Shown piece by piece: positions 15,591 to 25,643 of a stretch of 33,253 nt of DNA; the stretch's first letter is position 1, and every line of letters starts with the position of its first letter. Location of the stretch: assembly GCA_020441665.1 (NCBI GenBank), contig JAGRLT010000073.1, positions 1-33,253 of the forward strand, read 5' to 3'. The notes under the pieces are model-generated. The model worked only from the letters and a program-made list of their open reading frames with translations, searched no databases and was not told the DNA's origin. Both the position numbers and the translations under genes were made by a program. The stretch is from Nitratireductor sp. GTDB lineage: Bacteria; Pseudomonadota; Alphaproteobacteria; Rhizobiales; Rhizobiaceae.

Positions 15591-15904
15591 GATGGCGTTC
15601 CGGCATCAGGAGTTGCCATCTGCTAACACGAAACCGGGAGGCAGACGAGCCTGCCAGCGCGTCGATACAGCCGCTCGCGCCTCCCCACATTCCTGCCCCA
15701 CACTCCTGCCAGGATCGGCTCCCATGCGCGGGCTACAGGCGCTGCGTGACTTGCGACCGACAGCGCAAATCCCTATAGGCTTGCGCCTGACTTGAAGAGG
15801 AGCTGGCAGGCCGGCGGATCGGCATTTCGGCCAGACCGACGTTTCGGTGGGAAACTCGCAACGGGCGCGCGATCAAGCAGGCTCGGGCAGAGAATGTGGG
15901 CACG
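15591..15904. other. Divergent promoter region between two GT2 genes
   Basis: 314 bases with no supported gene. It should carry a leftward promoter for the GT2 pair and a rightward one for the next GT2 gene. A short alternative reading frame near 15325–15690 on the minus strand is a frame shadow. I recognise only the sigma-70-like pair listed separately. Confidence 0.45.
15751..15779 (+). promoter_or_regulatory. Possible sigma-70 promoter for the rightward GT2 gene
   Basis: TTGCGA (15751–15756) and TATAGG (15774–15779) are separated by exactly 17 bases, a reasonable housekeeping-type promoter in a GC-rich setting. Transcription would start near 15786, leaving a leader of about 120 bases. It is a pattern match only. 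Confidence 0.35.
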
Positions 15905-16882
15905 ATGAACGACCAGCGAACCGCGATCCTTCTGGCGACCTATAACGGCGCTGCCCATCTCGACGAACAGTTGGAGTCTCTCGCCTGCCAGGATCATCCG
16001 GTGATCGACGTCTACGCATCGGACGACCGGTCATCGGACGGAACGCTCGACATACTGCGCCGACATGCCGATCGCTGGCGGAAGGGCCGGTTCGAGATCA
16101 TCCGGCGCGAGGCCGGCAATGCCGGATCGCCACACACCGGCACCAGCAAATTCAGCCACGGGCTTAGCGGCAGCAACGCCAATTTCATGTCGCTGGTCCG
16201 AAACACGCAGATCGATGCCGCCTGGTATGCCTTTTGCGACCAGGACGATATCTGGCGCCCGTCGAAACTGAGCAAGGCGATTGCCTGGCTCGAACACCAG
16301 CCGGCCGCGGTGCCGGCCATGCATTGTTCTCGAACCCTGATCATCGAGGAGGGTGGCAAACCGCTGCGGCCCTCGCTGCGGTTTGCCAGGCCACCCTCGT
16401 TCCAGAATGCGATCATCCAGAACATCGCCGCCGGCAACACGATCGTCATGAACCATGCCGCGATCGAAGCCCTGCGGCAACATACGCGGGACGGCGCCTT
16501 CGTCAGCCACGACTGGTGGGCCTATCAACTGGTCACCGCCCTTGGCGGCAAGGTGCATTACGATGCGACGCCGCTTACCCTCTACCGGCAGCACCAGCGC
16601 AATCTGATCGGCGAGAATGCCTCCTGGCGAGCCCGGATGACCCGCCTGCGCATGGTGATGGCAAACCGCTTCCGCGACTGGAACGAGACCAATCTGCGCG
16701 GCCTGTCGCTCATCCGCCACCTGATGCCGCCGGAAAACCGCCGCGTACTGGACGACCTCGTTGCCTTACACGAAGCCGGCCTGCTTCGCCGCCCGCTGCT
16801 GCTGGCGCAAAGCGGCATTCACCGCCAGACGATACTCGGGCAGGTGTCGCTTTTCCTGGCCGCCATCATGGACAAGGTCTGA
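15905..16882 (+). CDS. GT2-family glycosyltransferase, rhamnosyltransferase-like
   Basis: 325 residues from ATG 15905 (a GTG at 15896 adds three). GT-A features in order: AILLATYNGAAHLDEQLESLACQ, VYASDDRSSDGT, the metal-binding motif in AWYAFCDQDDIWRPSKL, the loop FQNAIIQNIAAGNTIVMN, and FVSHDWWAYQLVTALGG with the catalytic Asp. The CDQDDIW plus HDWW combination is typical of GT2 proteins annotated as rhamnosyltransferases in O-antigen loci, and the dTDP-rhamnose genes start 120 bp downstream on the same strand. Linkage and acceptor are unknown. GTGGG lies just ahead of the chosen ATG. Confidence 0.86.
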   Translation: MNDQRTAILLATYNGAAHLDEQLESLACQDHPVIDVYASDDRSSDGTLDILRRHADRWRKGRFEIIRREAGNAGSPHTGTSKFSHGLSGSNANFMSLVRNTQIDAAWYAFCDQDDIWRPSKLSKAIAWLEHQPAAVPAMHCSRTLIIEEGGKPLRPSLRFARPPSFQNAIIQNIAAGNTIVMNHAAIEALRQHTRDGAFVSHDWWAYQLVTALGGKVHYDATPLTLYRQHQRNLIGENASWRARMTRLRMVMANRFRDWNETNLRGLSLIRHLMPPENRRVLDDLVALHEAGLLRRPLLLAQSGIHRQTILGQVSLFLAAIMDKV

Positions 16883-17002
16883 CTTTCCGGGGTATCGCCT
16901 CCTTGCTGAAACGCGATGCCGCCACGCTGCTGCCCGTTTCTTGACATTTCCTGCCTGCGATGCGAGCGCTACACGTGGCGCGTGTGGAAAAAGGAGCGTT
17001 TT

Positions 17003-17877
<875 letters not shown>

Positions 17878-17878
<1 letters not shown>

Positions 17879-18435
17879 TGTTGGAAGTAAGACCCCTGGG
17901 GCTGGATCGCGTCTTTGAAATCGTCCCCAAGCGGTTTGGTGACGAGCGCGGTTTCTTTTGCGAAACCTACAACCAGGCCCGCTTCGCGGCAGCCGGTATC
18001 CCCGAGACCTTCCTTCAGGACAATCACTCCCTGTCGGCAAGGAAGGGAACCCTGCGCGGCCTGCATTTTCAGACCGAGCCCTTTGCCCAGGCAAAGCTGG
18101 TTCGCGTGCTCAGCGGCGCGATCTTTGACGTTGCCGTCGACATTCGCCCCGAGAGCCCGGATTTCGGCAAATGGGTCGGCCTCACCGTGAGCGCGCAGAA
18201 GGGCAATCAGATCTTCGTGCCGGCAGGCTTTGCCCATGGCTTCGTATCCCTTGAGGACAACACCGAGATTGCCTACAAGGTCGACAATTACTATTCGTCC
18301 GGGCACGATTGCTCGGCGAAATTCGACGATCCGGCGCTTGCCATCGACTGGCCGGTTTTCGACAGCGGTTACGTGCTCTCGAAAAAGGATGCCGAGGCAC
18401 CGTTGCTCGAAGACCTGATCCGGCGCACGGGCTGA
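17878..18435 (+). CDS. rfbC: dTDP-4-dehydrorhamnose 3,5-epimerase
   Basis: Third step of dTDP-L-rhamnose synthesis, epimerising C3 and C5 of dTDP-4-keto-6-deoxyglucose. 185 residues in a cupin-type fold. The catalytic His lies in LRGLHFQ (about residue 63), with DERGFFCETYNQARF and FLQDNHSLSARKGTLRG before it, and RPESPDFGKWVG, FVPAGFAHGFVSLED and YKVDNYYS after it. The segment DDPALAIDWP is the usual C-terminal element. ATG 17878 overlaps the rfbA stop by one base (TGATG), implying coupled translation. Thirty bases separate it from rfbB. Confidence 0.95.
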
Positions 18436-18465
18436 ACTCCGGCGGCACTTCCGAAAGGGCCCGAC

Positions 18466-19524
18466 ATGAAAATCCTGGTAACCGGTGGCGCCGGATTTAT
18501 CGGATCGGCCGTTTGCCGGCATCTGATATCGGCGGGCGGCGACACGATCGTCAATGTCGACTGCCTGACCTATGCCGGCACCACCACCTCGCTCAGGGAC
18601 ATCGACAATTCCGGCCGCTATTTTTTCGAGCAGCAGGACATCCGCAACGGCGAGGCGATGCTTGAGATCATGCGCCGCCATGACATCGACGCGGTGATGC
18701 ATCTGGCGGCCGAGAGCCATGTCGACCGCTCGATCGACGGGCCCGGCGCCTTCATCGACACCAATATCGTCGGCACGTTCCGCCTGCTCAACGCGGCGCT
18801 GGAATACTGGAACGGCCTGCCGGCGAACCGCCGGGAGACTTATCGCTTCCACCACATCTCGACCGACGAGGTGTTCGGCGACCTGCCCTTCGACAGCGGC
18901 ATCTTCACCGAGGAAACGCCCTACGCGCCCTCCTCGCCCTATTCGGCCTCGAAGGCGGCGTCGGACCATCTCGTGCGCGCCTGGCACGAAACCTATGGCC
19001 TGCCCGTCGTGCTTTCGAACTGCTCCAACAATTACGGCCCGTTTCATTTTCCAGAAAAGCTCATTCCTCTGGTCATCCTCAACGCCATGGAGGGAAGGCC
19101 CCTGCCCGTCTACGGCAAGGGCGAGAACGTCCGCGACTGGCTCTATGTCGAGGACCATGCCAGGGCGCTGGAAACCGTGCTGAAAAAGGGCAAACCGGGC
19201 GAGAGCTACAATATCGGCGGCAATTGCGAGCGCACGAACATCGACGTGGTGCGCGCCATCTGCGCCGGGCTCGACCAGCGCATGCCGCGCGGCGATGGCG
19301 CTTGCCATGCCGACCTCATCACCTTCGTCACCGACCGGCCCGGCCATGACCGCCGCTATGCGATCGACGCGACCAAGATCAGGAACGAGTTGGGCTGGGA
19401 GCCGGCTGAAACCTTCGAGAGCGGCCTTGCGCGCACCATCGACTGGTATATCGACAACCGCTGGTGGTGGGAGCCGCTGCGCGCCGAGCGCTATGCCGGC
19501 GACCGGCTCGGCAGGAAGGCCTGA
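18466..19524 (+). CDS. rfbB: dTDP-glucose 4,6-dehydratase
   Basis: Second step of dTDP-L-rhamnose synthesis, an NAD-dependent extended short-chain dehydrogenase. 352 residues. The dinucleotide-binding loop GGAGFIG is at residues 7–13. The catalytic Asp-Glu pair lies in [11 protein letters not shown] (D134, E135), and the YxxxK motif is Y159 and K163 in [13 protein letters not shown]. Further family signatures are [30 protein letters not shown] and [18 protein letters not shown] precedes ATG 18466. Only three bases separate its stop from rfbD. Confidence 0.96.
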   Translation: MKILVTGGAGFIGSAVCRHLISAGGDTIVNVDCLTYAGTTTSLRDIDNSGRYFFEQQDIRNGEAMLEIMRRHDIDAVMHLAAESHVDRSIDGPGAFIDTNIVGTFRLLNAALEYWNGLPANRRETYRFHHISTDEVFGDLPFDSGIFTEETPYAPSSPYSASKAASDHLVRAWHETYGLPVVLSNCSNNYGPFHFPEKLIPLVILNAMEGRPLPVYGKGENVRDWLYVEDHARALETVLKKGKPGESYNIGGNCERTNIDVVRAICAGLDQRMPRGDGACHADLITFVTDRPGHDRRYAIDATKIRNELGWEPAETFESGLARTIDWYIDNRWWWEPLRAERYAGDRLGRKA

Positions 19525-19527
19525 GCG

Positions 19528-20409
19528 ATGCGCCTGCTCGTCGCCGGCAAAAGCGGACAGGTGGCGAGTGCCCTGGCGCGGCGGGCGGCGGAAAACGCTA
19601 TCGAAGCCCTGTGTCTCGGCCGGCCCGAACTCGACCTGACCCGGCCGGAAACCATTGGCGCGGCACTTAAGGCCTGCAAGCCTGACATCGTCGTCAACGC
19701 CGCCGCCTATACCGCCGTCGACAAGGCCGAAAGCGAGGAGGAGGAAGCCTTTGCGCTCAATGCCGATGGTATCGAGGCCCTTGGCCGCGAATGCGCCTCT
19801 CGCGGCATACCCACCCTTCACCTGTCGACCGACTACGTCTTTTCAGGCGACAAGGAAACGCCCTATGTGGAGAGCGACCCGACAGGCCCGACAGGCGCCT
19901 ATGGCCGCAGCAAGCTTGCAGGCGAAATCAGGCTGCGCGCGGCAAATCCCCGGCACGTCATCCTGCGCACCGCCTGGGTGTTCAACCGCACCGGCGGCAA
20001 TTTTCCGCGCACCATGCTGCGCTTGGCTGCGGATCGCGACACGATCAACGTGGTCTCGGATCAGATCGGCAATCCCACCGATGCGGAAGAGATCGCTCAT
20101 GCGATTTTTGCGGTCGCCTCAACCATCGCAACCAGCAAAGAGGATTGCTGGGGTACCTGGCATTTTGCCGGGCCGCTCGCGGTTTCCTGGGCGGATTTTG
20201 CCCGCATGGTGATGCGCGCGAGCGCCAGCCATGGCGGTCCCTCGGCTGAGATCAGGGACATTTCAACTGCTCAGTATCCGACCTCCGCGCGCCGGCCGGC
20301 CAATTCGAGGCTGGAGTCGGGCGCCTTTGCGCGACAGTTCGGCTACCGCCACACAGACCTTGCGCAGGCAATCGACCGCGCCATGCCGGATTGGCTGGCT
20401 TCCGGCTGA
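19528..20409 (+). CDS. rfbD: dTDP-4-dehydrorhamnose reductase
   Basis: Last step of dTDP-L-rhamnose synthesis, NADPH-dependent reduction of the 4-keto group. 293 residues of the short-chain dehydrogenase type. N-terminal cofactor loop MRLLVAGKSGQVASAL, then VNAAAYTAVDKAESEEEEAF, STDYVFSGDKETPYVE (residues 100–115), catalytic Y125 and K129 in YGRSKLAGE, and LRTAWVFNRTGGNF. In the first loop a Lys-Ser pair replaces the more common Gly-Gln-type residues, a mild variation. GGAAGG precedes ATG 19528. This completes the rhamnose set in the operon order A-C-B-D. Confidence 0.95.
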   Translation: MRLLVAGKSGQVASALARRAAENAIEALCLGRPELDLTRPETIGAALKACKPDIVVNAAAYTAVDKAESEEEEAFALNADGIEALGRECASRGIPTLHLSTDYVFSGDKETPYVESDPTGPTGAYGRSKLAGEIRLRAANPRHVILRTAWVFNRTGGNFPRTMLRLAADRDTINVVSDQIGNPTDAEEIAHAIFAVASTIATSKEDCWGTWHFAGPLAVSWADFARMVMRASASHGGPSAEIRDISTAQYPTSARRPANSRLESGAFARQFGYRHTDLAQAIDRAMPDWLASG

Positions 20410-20411
20410 AA

Positions 20412-20459
20412 ATCCGTTGTAAGCCTGACGGATAGCTGATTTTCTTGAATCAATTGATT
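20412..20459. other. Hairpin and 12-bp palindrome between rfbD and the sugar-phosphate transferase gene
   Basis: ATCCGT (20412–20417) can pair with ACGGAT (20428–20433), just after the rfbD stop; the following bases are not a true T-tract, so termination is doubtful. AATCAATTGATT (20448–20459) is a perfect palindrome about 17 bp before the next ATG and could be an operator or chance. The spacer is AT-rich compared with its surroundings. Confidence 0.35.
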
Positions 20460-20475
20460 TAGCCGGAGGGGCCGC

Positions 20476-21450
20476 ATGCAGCACTGGTATCTTGCCGCAC
20501 CGCTCGCCTGGCTCGTCATCCTCGCGACACGTCGGCTGGCGGAACCTGATTTCCTCGCCGCCGGTTCCAGCGAACGCTCCAACCATACCGGCCGGCCGCA
20601 ACAGATCGGCGGCTTCGCTCTCATCTGCTGTGTCGCGGTGCCGGCAATCCTTGGCGCGATCACCGCGCCTGCCGTCCTGCCGGTCGCTGCCGGCTGGCTG
20701 CTGCTCTTTGCGCTCGGCCTTTTCGACGACCTTTACGATTGGTCTGCCGGCATCAAATTCGCGGTTCAGCTCCTCGCCGCCACCCTGATCGTGCTGGCGC
20801 TTGTGCCCGCTGCACCGGCCACAATGCTGCTGCTGGCAGCTTGCGCCATCGTCGCGCTGGCCTACTGGATCAACGCGGTCAACTTCATGGACGGGCTCGA
20901 CTGGATGCTGGCCGCCGGCCTTGGCATTCCGCTCGCCGCCGCATCGCTGCTGCTGCTCGCATCCGCGCCTTCTGCCCTCTCCCCCTTCGCCTATGCGGGA
21001 TTGTGGAGTGCTGCCGGCCTTGCCGGTTTCGCGCTCTGGAACGCGCCGCCGGCAAAAGTCTTCATGGGCGACAGCGGCGCCCTGCTGCTCGGCGGCGTAT
21101 CGGGAACGCTGATCCTGCTTCTTTGCCTGCACGGTTCACCGGCGGCGGCGATCATTCCGTTTCTCCACTTCCTGTTCGACACGCTGCGCACGATTGCGAT
21201 CCGGCTCAAAGCCGGGGAAAACATCTTCCGCGCCCATTCGCGCCACGCCTATCAGACCGCCTTTCGCTCGGGACTGGCGGCGCGGGCGATCGCGCTGCGC
21301 GTCGCCCTGCTGTCGCTGGCGCTGAGCGCGATTGCGGCGCTGGCGGTCTGGCTGGATTCGGTTTTCGCCGATGCCGCGCTGTTGGCCCTGGCATTGCTGA
21401 TGACCGCATGGTTCGACGCAAACCTGCGCAATCGAAAAAACGCTGTGTAG
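20476..21450 (+). CDS. Polyprenyl-phosphate sugar-1-phosphate transferase (WecA/WbpL type)
   Basis: Integral membrane enzyme of the MraY/WecA/WbpL superfamily, which moves a HexNAc-1-phosphate (or similar) from a UDP-sugar to undecaprenyl phosphate and so starts a lipid-linked glycan. 324 residues, about 8–10 hydrophobic helices. The cytoplasmic catalytic motifs are present: the Asp pair in FALGLFDDLYDW (D84, D85), NAVNFMDGLDW (133–143), VFMGDSGALLLGG (about 195–207), and a His-containing loop RAHSRHAYQ (near 253). The sugar is not known. GGAGGGG precedes ATG 20476. As initiator enzyme it fits the rhamnose and glycosyltransferase genes upstream. It ends six bases from the convergent phosphonate operon. 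Confidence 0.88.
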   Translation: MQHWYLAAPLAWLVILATRRLAEPDFLAAGSSERSNHTGRPQQIGGFALICCVAVPAILGAITAPAVLPVAAGWLLLFALGLFDDLYDWSAGIKFAVQLLAATLIVLALVPAAPATMLLLAACAIVALAYWINAVNFMDGLDWMLAAGLGIPLAAASLLLLASAPSALSPFAYAGLWSAAGLAGFALWNAPPAKVFMGDSGALLLGGVSGTLILLLCLHGSPAAAIIPFLHFLFDTLRTIAIRLKAGENIFRAHSRHAYQTAFRSGLAARAIALRVALLSLALSAIAALAVWLDSVFADAALLALALLMTAWFDANLRNRKNAV

Positions 21451-21456
21451 AGCCGT

Positions 21457-22851
21457 TCAGGCCGAACCCGCCTCTTCGGCAATTGCCCGCTCGACGATCG
21501 AAAGCGCCTTGTCGAGATCGGATTTCGCGATCACCAGAGGCGGCGAGAGGGTCAGCACGCTGCCGGCGCTGATCTTGAAGCTCAACCCTTCTTCGAGGCA
21601 GCGATAGTAAATCCGTTCCGCCGCCGCGACATCCTTTTCACGGCTGTCCCGATCGCCGACGATCTCGACACCGAACATCAGCCCCCGGCCGCGCACATCG
21701 CCGACAATCGCCCTGCCTTCGCCAAACGCCCGCAGCCGCTCGAGCGCATGGCTGCCCAGCTCCGCGGAGCGTTCGACGAGCCCCTCCTCCTCAATGATGG
21801 CAAGCGTCGTCAGCGCGGCGCGCGCGGTGACCGGGTTCTTTTCATGGGTGTAGTGGCCGATGGCGAAATCGCCGCAGACATCGAGATCGCGCCGCGCCAC
21901 CACGGCCGCGATCGGCAGGATGCCGCCGCCCAGCGACTTGCCGAGCACCACGATGTCGGGAACGACCTCATCGTGTTCGAAGCCGAACATCCGGCCGGTC
22001 TTGCCGAGTCCCGTCGGTATCTCGTCCATGATCAGCAGCGCGCCATGCCGGTCACAGGCCTCGCGCACCGCCTTCCAGTAGCCGGGCGGCGGCACGACCG
22101 GGGTCGCCCGCATCGGCTCGGCGATCACCGCCGCCACATCGCCCTCGCGCTCCAGCACGAAATCGACCATCCTGGCGCAGGCCAGGCCGCAATGCTCGGG
22201 GCCGGCATGGCCATAGGCGCAATGATAGCAGTTGAACGGCGCCACATGCTCCGCACCCGGCAGCAAGGGACCGGCAATGTGCGAACGGAAGGTCGCCTCG
22301 CCGCCGACGCTGGAGGCGCCGAAGCCCGCGCCGTGAAACGCGTCCCAGAAGGACAGCGTCTTGAACCGGCCCGTCGCGGCGCGAGCGATCCGGAGCGCCA
22401 CCTCGACCGCATCCGAGCCGCCGGTGGTGAACAGCACCTTGCCGAGATCGCCGGGCGCAAGGGTGCCGAGCCGTTCGGCGAGTTCGACGGAGACCTCGTT
22501 GGTGAAGCGGCGCGGTGCGAAACTCAACCCGTCGAGCTGCCGCTTGATCGCGGCGACCAGCACCGGATGGCCATAGCCGATATGGTGCACGCTGTTGCCG
22601 TGGAAATCCATGTAGCGGCGGCCGGCCGTATCCTCGATCCAGATGCCCTCGGCCCGCGCTATCGTCGCCACGCAGGGCGAGGACAGGCTCTGGTGCAGGA
22701 AGGCCGCGCCGTCGCGGCGCAGCAGTTCGCGCGTGGCGGGATCGCCATGGCCTTCCGCCCATTGTTTACGGGCGGCTGACGTATTGGACTCACCCTCGGT
22801 ATGGGTAATCCGACCCCTATGCCCCTCGTTGCGCTCCCCTTTGTGCACCAT
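21457..22851 (-). CDS. pbfA: PbfA-like (R)-1-hydroxy-2-aminoethylphosphonate ammonia-lyase (class III PLP enzyme)
   Basis: 464-residue PLP enzyme with the class III aminotransferase fold: FTTGGSDAVEVALRIARAATG (cofactor phosphate loop, from 141), catalytic Asp in LLIMDEIPTGLGKTGRMFGFE (D276) and Schiff-base Lys in VVLGKSLGGG (K305). PbfA proteins of this fold eliminate ammonia from (R)-1-hydroxy-AEP to give phosphonoacetaldehyde, so hydroxylated AEP can join the PhnY–PhnA path. The position, last in a phnW-phnA-phnY operon 14 bp behind phnY, supports this. A Cys cluster (C208, C211, C221, C225) sits in NCYHCAYG…CGLAC. A plain aminotransferase acting on another substrate is the main alternative, and the function is assigned by context and overall resemblance. 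Confidence 0.75.
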   Translation of the reverse strand: MVHKGERNEGHRGRITHTEGESNTSAARKQWAEGHGDPATRELLRRDGAAFLHQSLSSPCVATIARAEGIWIEDTAGRRYMDFHGNSVHHIGYGHPVLVAAIKRQLDGLSFAPRRFTNEVSVELAERLGTLAPGDLGKVLFTTGGSDAVEVALRIARAATGRFKTLSFWDAFHGAGFGASSVGGEATFRSHIAGPLLPGAEHVAPFNCYHCAYGHAGPEHCGLACARMVDFVLEREGDVAAVIAEPMRATPVVPPPGYWKAVREACDRHGALLIMDEIPTGLGKTGRMFGFEHDEVVPDIVVLGKSLGGGILPIAAVVARRDLDVCGDFAIGHYTHEKNPVTARAALTTLAIIEEEGLVERSAELGSHALERLRAFGEGRAIVGDVRGRGLMFGVEIVGDRDSREKDVAAAERIYYRCLEEGLSFKISAGSVLTLSPPLVIAKSDLDKALSIVERAIAEEAGSA

Positions 22852-22865
22852 CGCCCGCCACGGTC

Positions 22866-24320
22866 CTATCGCGGCCAGGGCAGGGAATAGGTTTTGACGT
22901 TGGTGAAGAACTTCATCGCCTCCAGAACCCCTTCCTTCACCGCATTGCCCGAATCCTTGATGCCGCCAAAGGGTGACATTTCAATGCGATAGCCCGGCTG
23001 CTCCCAGACATTGACCGTGCCGACATCGAGCCCGTTGATGAAGCCGATCGCCCGGTTGAGATTGTTGGTGCAGACGCCCGCCGAAAGGCCGAAGGCGGTC
23101 GAATTCGAGATCGCCATGACTTCCTCGTCATTGTCCGGTACGCGCACGATCGGCACGATCGGCCCGAACGTCTCTTCCATCACCAGTTCGCAATCATGCG
23201 GCACGTGATCGACGGTGATCGGCGGCAGCAGCGCGCCGTCCCGGCCGGGATGATAGAGAACCTTCGCGCCGCGCTTCTGCGCCTCGTAGACCCGGTTCTC
23301 GAAGGTCTCCGCCGCCTTCGCGTGTACGACGCAGCCAAGCTGGGTCTCGGGATCCTGCGGGTCGCCGAACTTCAGCGCCCTGGCCTTTTCGACGATCAGC
23401 GGCACCAGCCGGTCGGCAATCGATTCCTGCACCAGGATGCGCTTGATCGCCGTGCAGCGCTGGCCCGAATTGCCCGTCGCGCCGGCAACCGCGATCGTCG
23501 CCGCCTTCTCAAGATCGCCATCGTCGAGATCGTTGAGCACGATCAGGGGATCATTGCCGCCAAGCTCCAGTGCCGTGCGCTTGTAGCCGGCCTTTTCGGC
23601 GATCATCTTGCCGACCGGCACCCCGCCGGTAAACGTGATGATGTCGATGTTCTCATTGACGATCATCTCCTCGCCAATGTCCTGCGGCCAGCCGGTGACG
23701 ATCTGGAACATCTCATGCGGCAGGCCCGCCTCATAGAGGATGTCGGCGAGCGTGATCGCGGTCAGCGGCGTCAGTTCGGTCGGCTTGCAGACGACGCAGT
23801 TATTGGTCGCGATCGCCGGCGCGATCTTGTGCGCCACCATGTTGAGCGGGTGGTTGAACGGCGTGATCGCGGAGATCGCGCGAACCGGCTCGCGCTTGGT
23901 GTAGATCTTGCGGTCCTTGCCATGCGGCGTCAGATCGCAGGAAAAGATCTGCCCGTCATCGAGGATCGCCATCTGGCCGGCAAGAGTGAACACGTCATAG
24001 GAACGGCCGGTCTCGTAGAGCGAATGCTGCTTGCAGATGCCGAGTTCCAGCGTCAGCCAATGGGCGATCTCCTCGCGCCGCTCACGGATCAGCTCGGCGG
24101 CGCGAAACAGGATCTGCTGGCGCTCGTAGCGGGTCAGCTTCGGCTTGTAACTGGCGGCGATCTCGAAGGCGCGCCGGGCATGCTCCGCCGTCCCCGCCGG
24201 CACGGTGCCGATCACCTGCTCGCTATAGGGATAGCGCACCTCGACGACATCCCTGGTGGTCACCTTCTCGCCGCCGATGCGCATCGCATCGTGGCGGACT
24301 TCAAAACCCGATTTCAACAT
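22866..24320 (-). CDS. phnY: Phosphonoacetaldehyde dehydrogenase
   Basis: NAD-dependent aldehyde dehydrogenase superfamily protein that oxidises phosphonoacetaldehyde to phosphonoacetate. 484 residues from ATG 24320; a GTG at 24341 would add seven. Superfamily motifs are present: [20 protein letters not shown], the cofactor Lys in [28 protein letters not shown], the general-base Glu in [10 protein letters not shown] (about residue 252) and the catalytic Cys in [12 protein letters not shown] (about residue 289). Substrate is assigned from tight placement between phnA and the pbfA-like gene, the same set known from Sinorhizobium meliloti. Without that context it would be only a generic aldehyde dehydrogenase. 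Confidence 0.9.
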   Translation of the reverse strand: MLKSGFEVRHDAMRIGGEKVTTRDVVEVRYPYSEQVIGTVPAGTAEHARRAFEIAASYKPKLTRYERQQILFRAAELIRERREEIAHWLTLELGICKQHSLYETGRSYDVFTLAGQMAILDDGQIFSCDLTPHGKDRKIYTKREPVRAISAITPFNHPLNMVAHKIAPAIATNNCVVCKPTELTPLTAITLADILYEAGLPHEMFQIVTGWPQDIGEEMIVNENIDIITFTGGVPVGKMIAEKAGYKRTALELGGNDPLIVLNDLDDGDLEKAATIAVAGATGNSGQRCTAIKRILVQESIADRLVPLIVEKARALKFGDPQDPETQLGCVVHAKAAETFENRVYEAQKRGAKVLYHPGRDGALLPPITVDHVPHDCELVMEETFGPIVPIVRVPDNDEEVMAISNSTAFGLSAGVCTNNLNRAIGFINGLDVGTVNVWEQPGYRIEMSPFGGIKDSGNAVKEGVLEAMKFFTNVKTYSLPWPR

Positions 24321-24350
24321 GGGATTGCTTGCGCCTTTCACAAAGAGAAC

Positions 24351-25625
24351 CTAACGCGCCGCGGCCATGCAGGCGAAATGGAAAGCATCGAAATTGCGCA
24401 GTTGCGGCGCATCCGGCAGATCGGGCAGCGCCCGGTTGACGATGAACGGCACGCGCTGCTCGGTCAGCCCGCCATGGGAGCGCAGCGGCTCGTTGAGCGC
24501 GGCAAGGTCGTGGCGGTGCTCGCTGGTGCCGAGCGTCATGTTCTCGCCCGAAATGACGACGAGATCGCCCATCCGGTCCTCGGGAAGCTCGAAACGCGCG
24601 CAGGCATCCTCTTTGCCGAGCACCAGGATGATGTCGTCCATTGCCTCAAGCCGGGCGATGAGACCGGCCCGGTCGGCATCTTGCGGCAGATAGACGGTGG
24701 CGAACGAGCCCAGCGCGCCGTGATGCACCACATAGGGATCGGTGATCGGCAGGATCACCCGCGCCCTGCCCTCGCCCAGCCATTGGTCGAAATGATCCTG
24801 CAGATAGATCACCGAGGGCGACCCGTCGGCACCATGCTTCGGCTTCATGCCGTGATCGCCGGTAACGACGATCGCCGCTCCCATCGCATCGAGCTTGGCG
24901 AGATACTTGTCGAACATTTCATAGAAGGCATTGGCCTCGGGAACGCCCGGCGCATATTTGTGCTGAACGTAATCGGTCGTCGTCAGATACATGACGTCGG
25001 GCCTGACCTCCTTGAGCAGCTTGACGCCGGCAATGAAGACGAATTCGGAAAGCGCGGCCGAATAGACCTCGGGCACCGGCGTGTCGAGCCAGGCCGACGC
25101 GTTCTCGATACCGTTTTCATCGAGCGTCGACTGGTCGGATTTCTCGGCCGAGAAGCAATAGGCCCTGCCCTCGTCGAATTTCAGCCCATGGCCCAGCAGC
25201 GCCCGCAGCTTGTCCTTGGCGGTCACCACCGCGACCTTCTTGCCGGCATCGTAGAACGCCTTGAAGATCGTCGGCGCGCGCAGGAATTTCGCATCGTTCA
25301 TCATTACTTCCTCGCCCGTATCGGGATCGATCAGGAAGTTGCCGCTGATGCCATGCACCGCCGGCGGGCGGCCGGTGGCGATCGACAGGTTGTTCGGATT
25401 GGTAAAGCTCGGAATGACGCTGTGGGCAAAGCGCACCGTGCCGGTCTCCTTGATACGCTTCAGCGTCGGCATCAGGCCGGCGGCGATCGCCGCGTCGAGA
25501 TAGGCCGGCTCGCAGCCATCCAGACAGATCGCAATCGCGCAGGTCCTGGGAATGGCATAGCTGCGATCGTTGACGACGACGCTGTTGTCTTTGTCCGAGA
25601 CGTTGATTTTCGACAGGGTGTTCAT
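24351..25625 (-). CDS. phnA: Phosphonoacetate hydrolase
   Basis: Alkaline-phosphatase-superfamily zinc enzyme that splits the C–P bond of phosphonoacetate to acetate and phosphate. 424 residues. The visible metal and nucleophile set is complete: D36 in CLDGCEP, nucleophile T75 in SFTNPNN, D218 and H222 in TTDYVQHKYAP, D257 and H258 in VVTGDHGMKPKHG, and H384 in LRSHGGLTEQRVP. The short basic N-terminus has no signal peptide, so it acts in the cytoplasm. GGAAAG precedes ATG 25625, 18 bp after phnW. Hydrolysis needs no phosphate starvation machinery, unlike C–P lyase. Confidence 0.94.
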   Translation of the reverse strand: MNTLSKINVSDKDNSVVVNDRSYAIPRTCAIAICLDGCEPAYLDAAIAAGLMPTLKRIKETGTVRFAHSVIPSFTNPNNLSIATGRPPAVHGISGNFLIDPDTGEEVMMNDAKFLRAPTIFKAFYDAGKKVAVVTAKDKLRALLGHGLKFDEGRAYCFSAEKSDQSTLDENGIENASAWLDTPVPEVYSAALSEFVFIAGVKLLKEVRPDVMYLTTTDYVQHKYAPGVPEANAFYEMFDKYLAKLDAMGAAIVVTGDHGMKPKHGADGSPSVIYLQDHFDQWLGEGRARVILPITDPYVVHHGALGSFATVYLPQDADRAGLIARLEAMDDIILVLGKEDACARFELPEDRMGDLVVISGENMTLGTSEHRHDLAALNEPLRSHGGLTEQRVPFIVNRALPDLPDAPQLRNFDAFHFACMAAAR

Positions 25626-25643
25626 TCGGGCTTTCCAGTTCTG

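Noticed and set aside
16941..16985. TTGACA (16941–16946) as the −35 box of an rfbA promoter, and the small inverted repeat ACACG/CGTGT (16971–16985).
   Set aside because: No acceptable −10 sequence lies 16–19 bases downstream, and the repeat arms are only five bases; rfbA may also be read from the upstream glycosyltransferase promoter.
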